Origin: JBBTSB01 sp964355775
GTDB lineage: Bacteria > Patescibacteriota > Minisyncoccia > 2-02-FULL-40-12 > IGHO2-01-FULL-4-A
DNA length: 9,383 bases
Assembly: GCA_964355775.1 (NCBI GenBank)
Contig: CAYHEP010000033.1
Coordinates: forward strand, 1-9,383
Direction: 5' to 3'
Below, piece by piece: positions 1 through 6,055 of this stretch. The translations under genes and the position numbers were made by a program. Position 1 is the stretch's first letter. Each line of letters starts with the position of its first letter. The notes beneath the pieces are model-generated. The model did no database searches and was not told where the DNA came from. It was given only the letters and a program-made list of their open reading frames with translations.

Positions 1-1035
1 GTTTGGCGAGTAGAACTGCGCTTGCTCCAATGAGATAGACTGATTGCGGACCAAGCCGGCGAGCGATTGATTGAGCGACAACATGCCGGCGCCCGCGCCG
101 GTACCGATGGCGATGCCGAGCTGTTCGATCTTACCTTCGCGGATGATATTGCGCACCGCCGTGTTGGCAACCATGAGCTCCACAGCTGGCATCAATCCCC
201 CACGGATGGCAGGAATCAATCGCTGGGAAACGACGCCGGAAAGCGTGTTGGCAAGCTGGCTGGTGATTTGGCGCTGTTGATTTGGCGGAAAAATATCCAA
301 AATACGTTCAATCGTTTGCGGAGCGTCATTGGTATGAATTGAGCCTAGCACCAAATGTCCGGTCTCCGCGGCGGTAACTGCGGCGCTGATCGTGTCGTAA
401 TCCCGCAGTTCACCCACCATGATGACATTGACGTTTTCCCGAAACGTCGCCCGCAAAGCATCGGCAAACGAGTGCGTATCTGTGCCGACTTCGCGCTGAT
501 CAATGATACTTCGCTCGGGTGTAAATAAATACTCGATCGGGTCTTCGATAGTTATGATCTTCTCGGTGCGTTCAAGATTGATAGCTTGCACGATTGCCGC
601 AAGCGTCGTGGATTTGCCGTGTCCCGTCGGTCCCGCTACAAGCACAAAACCCTGCGAAAGTTTTGAAAACAGCTTGAGCTGTTCCGGAAGATGAAGCTCA
701 TCAATCGTACGAATTTCGTTTGAAATATAGCGCAAGACGGTGGCAAGGTTGCCCTTGGTCTCATATACATTGACACGAAACCGCATATTTTGCCCCAACT
801 GGTAGCTGAAGTCGGATTCTTTCTTTTCTAAAAATACCTCCTTGCGTTCTTTTCCAAGCAATGTAAATGCCATTGATTCCACTTCTTGTTTTGTGAGAAT
901 TTTGTAATCCGAAAGTGGTACCAATACATTATCCACGCGGATCGTCGGGTAATATCCGGGAGAAAGATGGATGTCGGAAGCGCCTTTCTGCACCGCCACC
1001 ATCAAGAGATCGTCAAGTTGTTGTTGTGTTTCCAT
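1..1035 (-). CDS. pilT: Type IV pilus retraction ATPase PilT (3' end off window)
   Basis: This is a hexameric AAA-like secretion ATPase of the PilT/GspE superfamily. By family knowledge it acts on the cytoplasmic face of the membrane and drives pilus depolymerisation (twitching, DNA uptake). I translated 345 codons from the ATG at 1035 down to the window edge with no stop. Family members are about 345-360 aa, so only the last few residues should be missing. Visible motifs are the N-terminal SDIHLSPG stretch (residues 20-27), Walker A GPTGHGKST (135-143), the Asp box ITIEDPIEY (161-169), the Walker B region VIMVGELRD (204-212), the His box ETGHLVLGSIHTND (224-237), and the C-terminal QRQITSQLANTL and GMLSLNQSL stretches. 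The Walker A serine of most PilTs is His139 here. It lies 6 nt behind the pilB stop, so it is the promoter-distal gene of the operon. No strong ribosome site is visible. PilU is a less likely alternative because the core is PilT-like. Confidence 0.95.
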   Translation of the reverse strand, partial: METQQQLDDLLMVAVQKGASDIHLSPGYYPTIRVDNVLVPLSDYKILTKQEVESMAFTLLGKERKEVFLEKKESDFSYQLGQNMRFRVNVYETKGNLATVLRYISNEIRTIDELHLPEQLKLFSKLSQGFVLVAGPTGHGKSTTLAAIVQAINLERTEKIITIEDPIEYLFTPERSIIDQREVGTDTHSFADALRATFRENVNVIMVGELRDYDTISAAVTAAETGHLVLGSIHTNDAPQTIERILDIFPPNQQRQITSQLANTLSGVVSQRLIPAIRGGLMPAVELMVANTAVRNIIREGKIEQLGIAIGTGAGAGMLSLNQSLAGLVRNQSISLEQAQFYSPN

Positions 1036-1041
1036 CTATTT

Positions 1042-2799
1042 TTATGCTTCCGGATCGCCCGCTTGCGCGACCTGCAGAAGCTCCTCAAACGAAGTGATCC
1101 CCCGCAGTACTTTCAGTATACCATCTTGATACATGGTTAGCATCCCCTGTCGCACCGCCTCCTGCCGAAGTTTTTCTTCCGAAATGTCTCCCAAGATAAT
1201 GCGTTCTAGTTCATCGGTCATGGCAAGCGCTTCAAAAATCGCGACGCGTCCCTTATACGCTTTATTCCGGCATTCCTTGCATCCCTTGCCGGCTTTGAAA
1301 ATTTGAAACTGCGGTTGGGTGAACATACCGGAAACGTCTTTTGGCATTTTTTTCAGAGCTTCCGTAATCATCACGATTTCGCTTTGGGAAGCATCGGCGG
1401 TCACACGACATGACTCGCACAATTTGCGAAGCAAACGCTGAGCGGCGGCAAGATTGAGCGACGGCGCGATGAGATACCGCTCGACGCCCATATCAATGAG
1501 CCGTGGAATGACGCCAATCGTATTGTTCGTATGAAGCGTTGAAAGCACCACGTGTCCGGTCAACGCGGCCTGCGTTGCAAGCGTGGCGGTTTCTTTGTCG
1601 CGAATTTCGCCGACCATGATGACGTCGGGGTCTTGGCGCAAAATATGCCGAAGCCCGCTGGCAAACGTATAGCCGATCTCTTCGTGGATCTGCGATTGAT
1701 TGACACCGCTGATATAGTTTTCAATCGGATCTTCGAGGGTGACGATATTGACTTCGTCGTTGTTCATCTGTCGCAACATAGCCGCCAATGTCGTAGATTT
1801 TCCGGATCCGGTGGGACCCGTAACGAGAATGGATCCAAACGGCTTCGCGATATTTTCCAAAATGAGCTTGAGCGTGCGTCCCTCAAGACCCAAATCGGCA
1901 AGCGTGATATTTCCGACCAGCGGGTCCAAAATACGAAGTACTACTTTTTCTCCGTTGCGCGTGGGAAACGTGGAAACGCGGAAGTCCACGTTGCGATCTG
2001 CGAATTTGGTTGAAAATCGTCCGTCTTGAGCAAGACGGGATTCGTCTATTTTCAATTCTGCGAGGATTTTGATACGTGTAACAAGCGCCGAAAGCAAATT
2101 TCCCGGCAACGAAAGTGCAGTCTGCAATTCGCCGTCAATGCGGAACCGCATGCGAATTTGATCCAAAATCGGCTCGATGTGGATATCGGACGCCCGCGTA
2201 TCCACGGCATGCTTGATAATCGCGGCAACGATCTTGGTAACGGGAGCTTCAGCTGTCAGCTCGCTCAAATCCGCTTCTTGTTCGGTAATCTTGAGCTCTT
2301 TCTGTGTTACGCTATCTTCCGGAATGGACTCAAGCGCCTTGCCGACCTCGGAAGTCAGCGACGTAAAGTTGTTGCTCAATGTCGCAAAATCCTGATAACT
2401 GACAAGATACTTGTCGAGAGTCAGATTTTGCTCTGAAGCAATGAATTTCAGCGCCTGCAAAGCATCTATATTTTCGGGATCAATAATCGCGATTTTCAAA
2501 AAACCGCCGTCTTTCGCGAAGGGCAATATGTTATACAGGTTGACGGTAGCGTCGGAAATTTTTTCTGAAAGCTCCGGATTGATCTCGATGCCTGCGGCTT
2601 TTACTATCGGAAGTTTATACAGATCGGCTTTCAGCGCGAGCAAATCTCCATCCGTGGCGATCCCCCTCCGGATCAACAAGGAACCGAAATCCTGCTGTTC
2701 TTTCAGTGCTTCAGCTTCTATTTCGGCAACAAGCTCCGGTGTCAACACCTTGCGCTCAATCAATGCGTCTACGAGCAGTTGTGGAGCTTTAAAAAGCAT
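1042..2799 (-). CDS. pilB: Type IV pilus extension ATPase PilB (GspE/PulE family)
   Basis: This cytoplasmic hexameric ATPase powers pilin polymerisation through the inner-membrane platform protein PilC. Its 585 aa match the usual 550-590 aa of the family. An N-terminal MshEN/GspE-N-like region covers roughly residues 1-150. A charged linker (about 150-185) leads into the N2 domain with ASDIHIEP (203-210). The catalytic core has Walker A GPTGSGKST (328-336), the Asp box TLEDPIENY (354-362), Walker B DPDVIMVGEIRD (390-401) and the His box GHVVLSTLHTNN (415-426). Four cysteines in two CxxC pairs (461/464 and 507/510) form the C-terminal zinc-binding module typical of PilB/GspE and absent from PilT. 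The ATG overlaps the end of the upstream PilP-like gene by 11 nt, implying translational coupling. An AGGA lies about 11 nt before it on the coding strand. The pairing with PilT indicates a retractable pilus rather than a secretion system. Confidence 0.96.
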   Translation of the reverse strand: MLFKAPQLLVDALIERKVLTPELVAEIEAEALKEQQDFGSLLIRRGIATDGDLLALKADLYKLPIVKAAGIEINPELSEKISDATVNLYNILPFAKDGGFLKIAIIDPENIDALQALKFIASEQNLTLDKYLVSYQDFATLSNNFTSLTSEVGKALESIPEDSVTQKELKITEQEADLSELTAEAPVTKIVAAIIKHAVDTRASDIHIEPILDQIRMRFRIDGELQTALSLPGNLLSALVTRIKILAELKIDESRLAQDGRFSTKFADRNVDFRVSTFPTRNGEKVVLRILDPLVGNITLADLGLEGRTLKLILENIAKPFGSILVTGPTGSGKSTTLAAMLRQMNNDEVNIVTLEDPIENYISGVNQSQIHEEIGYTFASGLRHILRQDPDVIMVGEIRDKETATLATQAALTGHVVLSTLHTNNTIGVIPRLIDMGVERYLIAPSLNLAAAQRLLRKLCESCRVTADASQSEIVMITEALKKMPKDVSGMFTQPQFQIFKAGKGCKECRNKAYKGRVAIFEALAMTDELERIILGDISEEKLRQEAVRQGMLTMYQDGILKVLRGITSFEELLQVAQAGDPEA

Positions 2800-3067
2800 G
2801 GGCGAATGGATCCTGTTTTCCGACTACTCCCGGTTGGATTGGATACTCGCCATAGATTACCAGCGAATTGAATTGCTGGTTCTGGAACAGCGAGAAATCA
2901 AAATGAAGATCCTTGAATTTTACATAGGAAGTATCGCCGGCAACGGAAAGCGGTACATCAACGCTTTCGCCGGATGTTTGCGAATACATGACATACCCGA
3001 CGATAATACCGAGCACCACGATAAGTACGAGCATAATTGGATTGGTTGTCTGGTGCTGTTTGGTCAT
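2789..3067 (-). CDS. Small membrane protein in the PilP position of the pilus operon
   Basis: This 92-aa protein has a short polar N-terminus, one hydrophobic helix (about residues 11-28, IMLVLIVVLGIIVGYVMY) and a short predicted extracytoplasmic tail. The C-terminus ends in GKQDPFAHAF. The GKQDPFA part (83-89) resembles the G-R-x-D/N-P-F motif found near the membrane-proximal part of PilP and related pilus alignment proteins. The gene starts 3 nt after the pilO stop and overlaps pilB by 11 nt, exactly where pilP belongs in a pilMNOP cluster. It lacks the lipobox, the length (about 170 aa) and the C-terminal beta domain of Gram-negative PilP, which contacts the secretin PilQ. My inference is a reduced PilP analogue in a cell without an outer membrane, anchoring PilN/PilO. 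The gene is near certain. The functional name is not, so I give no symbol. Confidence 0.75.
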   Translation of the reverse strand: MTKQHQTTNPIMLVLIVVLGIIVGYVMYSQTSGESVDVPLSVAGDTSYVKFKDLHFDFSLFQNQQFNSLVIYGEYPIQPGVVGKQDPFAHAF

Positions 3068-3070
3068 AGA

Positions 3071-3592
3071 TTATTTCAGGCTGTAGGTAACAAGATCAAG
3101 CGTGATCGCCAGCGAACCTCCGCCTGCGCTTGAATCTTCTCCCGCATCAATGCGCGTTACGTCATAGAGTCGCAAACTCTGTTCAAGACTCCCCAGCATC
3201 TTCAACAACTGCGTGTAGGTCCCCGTAAGCTCCGTATGGATAGGGAGCGTTTGGTACTCTCCGGTATTTTTTGCAACTTCTCCGAAACTGATCGCTTTGA
3301 GCTTCATACCGGAACTATCGGCTGCAATCTGTATGCTCGATGTGATATAGTCGAGACGGCGATCCTTCGGAATTGCAAGAAGAATTTTCTGGATCGAACC
3401 CTCGTTGGTCTTGTAGTTTTCTTCAAGACGGATGATATTGTCCTGCGCGGCTTTCGTATCAGCCAAAAGCGCTGTCCGTTCATCCAACGTTTTGCGCGCT
3501 CCGGAAAGCTGGTTGAATTGTGGCATGACAAACATAAAAAACAATACTGCTTCAACTGATATACAAAGTGCGGCTATGAGACTCTTGTTCAT
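3071..3592 (-). CDS. pilO: Type IV pilus alignment protein PilO-like
   Basis: This 173-aa bitopic membrane protein has one N-terminal transmembrane helix (about residues 4-24). A coiled-coil-prone stretch (about 28-73: ARKTLDERTALLADTKAAQ) follows, then a compact alpha/beta domain (about 74-173) with the pattern expected of the ferredoxin-like PilO fold (LPIHTELTGTYTQLLKMLGSLEQ, then VTRIDAG, then LAITLDLVTY). In the family, PilO dimerises with PilN and links the cytoplasmic PilM to the pilus machinery. The start is fixed at the ATG at 3592 because an in-frame TAA lies 7 codons upstream (3613-3611) with no other start between. No Shine-Dalgarno is present. The 17 nt that end with the first two bases of the start codon form one arm of a perfect inverted repeat, so initiation may be structure-controlled. 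The PilO name rests on architecture and position after pilN. Confidence 0.88.
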   Translation of the reverse strand: MNKSLIAALCISVEAVLFFMFVMPQFNQLSGARKTLDERTALLADTKAAQDNIIRLEENYKTNEGSIQKILLAIPKDRRLDYITSSIQIAADSSGMKLKAISFGEVAKNTGEYQTLPIHTELTGTYTQLLKMLGSLEQSLRLYDVTRIDAGEDSSAGGGSLAITLDLVTYSLK

Positions 3593-3688
3593 CCCGTTAG
3601 AAGTTGCATATTAATGTTGTTATTCGACATAGTGTGGTTGATAGCCCGTTAGGGCAACTTCTAACGGGATTCATAAAACGGGATTCAT
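3591..3688 (-). promoter_or_regulatory. pilN-pilO intergenic inverted repeats, possible RNA switch
   Basis: The 92-nt gap between the pilN stop and the pilO ATG is the only sizeable gap in an otherwise tight operon. The core CCCGTTAG occurs on the plus strand at 3593-3600 and 3645-3652, and its complement CTAACGGG at 3661-3668. Two exclusive pairings follow. One is an 8-bp hairpin with an 8-nt loop (3645-3652 with 3661-3668) directly behind pilN. The other is a perfect 17-bp helix (3591-3607 with 3654-3670, 46-nt loop) that covers the region before pilO and the first two bases of its ATG. A 12-nt direct repeat, AACGGGATTCAT (3663-3674 and 3677-3688), adds a further near-copy. The repeats are seen directly; the regulatory role is inference. 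A remnant of a small palindromic mobile repeat is the main alternative. No U-tract follows the hairpin, so it is not a standard intrinsic terminator. Confidence 0.55.
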
Positions 3689-4221
3689 TGCTTGAATGTC
3701 AACTCCATACCTACGTCAACTCCGCTCGCTTCACTTGCGCTCAATTTACTGACTTTGATATTGGTGATCAGCGAACTCCCGTAAAAAGCGGAAATTTGTC
3801 TTGCAATCGTCGTATACGAATCAGCGGTAGCGCTGAAGCCGTACGTATGTTGGCTCATATTTGCATTGAGGCTGCTAAACTGTAGGCGTGGCGAAAGAAG
3901 ATGCTGGACATTGGTCAAAAGCGTCAGAGTTTGCGCGTGAGATTGCAAGAGCTTGCGCGTCGTCGTGATTTGTTTTTGTACATTTTGCAGACGCTCTTCC
4001 TCTTGCTTGTCACGCTTTGAATGTATTGCGAGTATTTGAGCGCCAACATCATCAACTTTGGAAATCGTCCTGTTTTTTAATACGTTCACGACAAGATATG
4101 CGGCAATCATGATAACCAAAACACCTACGGCAACAATGATTCCCGTATTTCTTCCTGAAAAAGAAAATGAGAATTTTTTGGGTTGGGTTGGCAGAAGTTG
4201 TAGTCCACCGATGTCGCTCAT
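3685..4221 (-). CDS. pilN: Type IV pilus alignment protein PilN-like
   Basis: This 178-aa bitopic inner-membrane protein has a cytoplasmic N-terminus carrying LQLLP (residues 7-11). That matches the position and form of the I-N-L-L-P peptide by which PilN binds the groove of PilM. One transmembrane helix follows (about 26-47, TGIIVAVGVLVIMIAAYLVV). Next come a long charged coiled-coil segment (about 50-100) and a C-terminal domain with the beta-strand pattern of PilN (FSSLNANMSQHTYGFSATA, then ISAFYGSSLITNIKVSKL, then VGMELTFKQ). The ATG at 4221 lies 15 nt behind the pilM stop, with no clear Shine-Dalgarno. The stop codon lies inside a 12-nt direct repeat that belongs to the structured gap before pilO. 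In the family PilN pairs with PilO and transmits the state of PilM to the pilus base. Confidence 0.9.
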   Translation of the reverse strand: MSDIGGLQLLPTQPKKFSFSFSGRNTGIIVAVGVLVIMIAAYLVVNVLKNRTISKVDDVGAQILAIHSKRDKQEEERLQNVQKQITTTRKLLQSHAQTLTLLTNVQHLLSPRLQFSSLNANMSQHTYGFSATADSYTTIARQISAFYGSSLITNIKVSKLSASEASGVDVGMELTFKQ

Positions 4222-4236
4222 AGGAATAGTATAACA

Positions 4237-5259
4237 CTATATCGCACGCATCGCCAGTCCGATCGAAACCGTAAATGTCGCGTTGAGATCTGCGCGCATG
4301 GGTTCTATCGCCGGAGGAATGATGATACGTGCAAGCGCGTTGCCCATATCAATCGGACGTCCGAGTTTTTCACCAAAATACTTCGTAAAATCAAGCATGC
4401 TGGTCAATCCGCCAACAATGAGGATTTTTGCCACTTTGGTCTTGGTCTGATCTTCATAATTGTGGATCGTCTTGTTGACTTCGAACACCATCATGTCAAT
4501 CAGCGAGCTCATAGCCTGCCGGACGATATTGTTGTCCGCATCCCGGATGCCGAAATCACGCTTCAATTCCTCGGCCCGCTTGAGATTGACGCCCAGCGCG
4601 CGCGCAATGGATTTGGTGATTTCAAACCCGCCGATTTCATAATCATGGCTCATACGCTGAAAACCGTTTTCCACAATCAAAATTGACGTGCTCCTCCCGC
4701 CGATACTTACGATCGCTATGGAACTCAAATCATTGCCAATCAGGGAACGGATAAGTGCAAAACCTTCCAGCTCCAAAGCCTTCAAATTCAATTCCGCGGC
4801 TTTCATGATTTTCTGGTAGCGCGCCACCTCCTGTTTTGGAACGGCTACGAGAAACACGTCTACTTTTTCGCCTTTCTTCACATTGACGATCGCCCAATCA
4901 AGCTGGACTTCGCTCAACGGCACCGGTATGTATTTACGCGCCTCAAACGGCATCGCCTTGGCAATCTCCTCCTCCGACAGATACGGCATGGATATGGTCG
5001 TTGCAAACGTAGGAAATGAAGGAATGGAAGCGACGGCGTCTTTACTTTTGATTCCGGCTTTTGAAAGCACTTCTTTGATACCTTGCACGACGTCTTGATC
5101 GGAAAGTTGATTGATCTTGTCTCCGGGCTCCAGCTCATACATTCCATAGTTCATGAGCTGGAAACGATTTGACTCTTTTGCAAGTTCCACGATTTTTATG
5201 GACGCTGTTCCAATATCAATACCGAGCTTGCTCTTTTTATCAAACTTGAAAAGTGACAT
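4237..5259 (-). CDS. pilM: Type IV pilus assembly protein PilM (actin-like)
   Basis: PilM is a cytoplasmic FtsA-like actin-fold protein that binds nucleotide and the N-terminal tail of PilN, joining the ATPases to the membrane complex. Its 340 aa are close to the family norm of about 350. The phosphate-1 loop LGIDIGTASIKIVEL lies at residues 12-26, and the phosphate-2 region IVSIGGRSTSILIVENG at about 183-199. The usual Asp of V-D-I-G is Ser185 here, a deviation in an otherwise conserved motif. The adenosine-region motif ILIVGGLTSM lies at 279-288. An inserted SHS2-like subdomain (roughly 75-165: VASIPSFPTF, MPFEARKYIPVP, VFLVAVPKQ) is characteristic. It is the first gene of the operon and divergent from comF. 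A TACAAT ends 11 nt before the ATG, so the mRNA may start within a few bases of the start codon. No ribosome site is visible. Confidence 0.95.
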   Translation of the reverse strand: MSLFKFDKKSKLGIDIGTASIKIVELAKESNRFQLMNYGMYELEPGDKINQLSDQDVVQGIKEVLSKAGIKSKDAVASIPSFPTFATTISMPYLSEEEIAKAMPFEARKYIPVPLSEVQLDWAIVNVKKGEKVDVFLVAVPKQEVARYQKIMKAAELNLKALELEGFALIRSLIGNDLSSIAIVSIGGRSTSILIVENGFQRMSHDYEIGGFEITKSIARALGVNLKRAEELKRDFGIRDADNNIVRQAMSSLIDMMVFEVNKTIHNYEDQTKTKVAKILIVGGLTSMLDFTKYFGEKLGRPIDMGNALARIIIPPAIEPMRADLNATFTVSIGLAMRAI

Positions 5260-5276
5260 ATTTGTCTATTATTGTA
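5246..5276. promoter_or_regulatory. Overlapping divergent promoters for pilM (minus) and comF (plus)
   Basis: Only 27 bp separate the pilM ATG from the chosen comF ATG. On the minus strand TACAAT (5276-5271, 5 of 6 matches to the -10 consensus) lies 11 nt before the pilM ATG, but I see no good -35 at normal spacing. On the plus strand TATTAT (5267-5272, 5 of 6) lies 14 nt before the comF ATG, with TTGAAA (5246-5251) upstream at a short 15-bp spacing. The two -10 boxes share bases 5271-5272, so both promoters could not be opened at once. The boxes are seen; promoter function is inferred. Confidence 0.35.
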
Positions 5277-5286
5277 TCATGGAACC

Positions 5287-6054
5287 ATGCAAGAGAAATC
5301 AACAGTTGTGAACGTTTGGGGCATGTTGCTTGATATTCTTTTTCCAAGACACTGTCTTGGATGCTCGGCATTGCTTGCCAGCGACAGTGCGCACCGATAC
5401 GTATGCGTCAAGTGTTTTGTACGTATTGAACACGTACCGTCCATCCGTTGCGCTTTTTGTCAAAATGGCACGCCAAATGGTGAAACATGCCGATTTTGCC
5501 GATCGGACCATGCCCTGGATCGTCTATTTGTCGTAGCTGATTACGGCGATCCGTTTATCGTTCGTATCGTCAAAGCCCTAAAATACCGCTTCGCGAGAGA
5601 AGTAGCCAAAGATATGGGCGCTTCGATGATCACCTATCTCAAGCCCCGCCTTGCAAAATTAAGAATTGATCATACTGCGATCATTGTGATCCCGATCCCC
5701 CTGCATCCCAGTCGCAAACGCTGGCGGGGATTCAATCAGGCAGAATTGCTCGCGGAATGTATTTCGGACGGACTGGATCTGCAAATGCGCACCAATGTCC
5801 TTGTCCGCACAAAATCCACAAAACCCCAAGCCGACATCGAAGACCGTCTCGCACGTATCAAAAATTCGGAGAGTTTGTTCGCTCTAGCGGTCGCACCGCT
5901 CAATTCGGAACCAGCGGTCCGACCGCTTTCCGGGAAAACCGTATTGCTCGTTGACGATGTCTCCACCACCGGCGGAACCCTTGACTCCGCCACTCGTGTC
6001 CTAAAAGACGCCGGAGCGACAACCGTCATCGGCTTTGTCTTTGCGAGAGGCTAG
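5287..6054 (+). CDS. comF: ComF family protein (competence, phosphoribosyltransferase fold)
   Basis: ComF/GntX-type proteins combine a cysteine-rich zinc region with a type I phosphoribosyltransferase domain and act in the cytoplasm during natural transformation, handling incoming single-stranded DNA. From the ATG at 5287 it has 255 aa. Eight cysteines in four CxxC pairs (residues 23/26, 40/43, 55/58, 68/71) lie in the N-terminal third. RKRWRGFNQAELLA (143-156) is the typical ComF segment. VLVRTKSTKPQADIEDRLARI (about 172-192) is the conserved R-T-x-x-Q-x-x-L/I-x-R region. LLVDDVSTTGGTL (220-232) is the PRPP-binding loop. An in-frame TTG at 5272 would add five residues but overlaps the putative -10 boxes. 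The ATG at 5323 would begin at the MLLDILFPRHC sequence where many ComFs begin and is a real alternative. Two 15-bp palindromes (5886-5900, 5913-5927) encode part of a variable linker (AVAPLNSEPAVRPL). The stop lies one base from the convergent parB stop. Confidence 0.93.
   Translation: MQEKSTVVNVWGMLLDILFPRHCLGCSALLASDSAHRYVCVKCFVRIEHVPSIRCAFCQNGTPNGETCRFCRSDHALDRLFVVADYGDPFIVRIVKALKYRFAREVAKDMGASMITYLKPRLAKLRIDHTAIIVIPIPLHPSRKRWRGFNQAELLAECISDGLDLQMRTNVLVRTKSTKPQADIEDRLARIKNSESLFALAVAPLNSEPAVRPLSGKTVLLVDDVSTTGGTLDSATRVLKDAGATTVIGFVFARG
5886..5927. repeat. Pair of 15-bp palindromes inside comF
   Basis: Two copies of AGCGGTnnnACCGCT lie at 5886-5900 (centre CGC) and 5913-5927 (centre CCG), separated by 12 bp. 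Each is a perfect 6-bp inverted repeat around a 3-nt centre. They fall in the low-conservation linker of ComF just before the PRPP loop, where inserted sequence would be tolerated. The form suggests a dispersed short palindromic repeat. No other copy was found in this window. Confidence 0.6.
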
Positions 6055-6055
6055 C

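Noticed and set aside
2411..3133. 240-aa plus-strand open frame
   Set aside because: It runs antisense through pilB, the PilP-like gene and the end of pilO, with low-complexity serine-rich content and no motif. The minus-strand genes are clearly real.
3821..3836. Hairpin TCAGCG-GTAG-CGCTGA in pilN
   Set aside because: Only 6 bp, inside conserved-length coding sequence, and easily due to chance.
5272..5286. TTG start adding five residues to ComF
   Set aside because: It overlaps the putative -10 boxes, has no ribosome site and adds nothing conserved. The ATG at 5287 is preferred, with 5323 a possible alternative.
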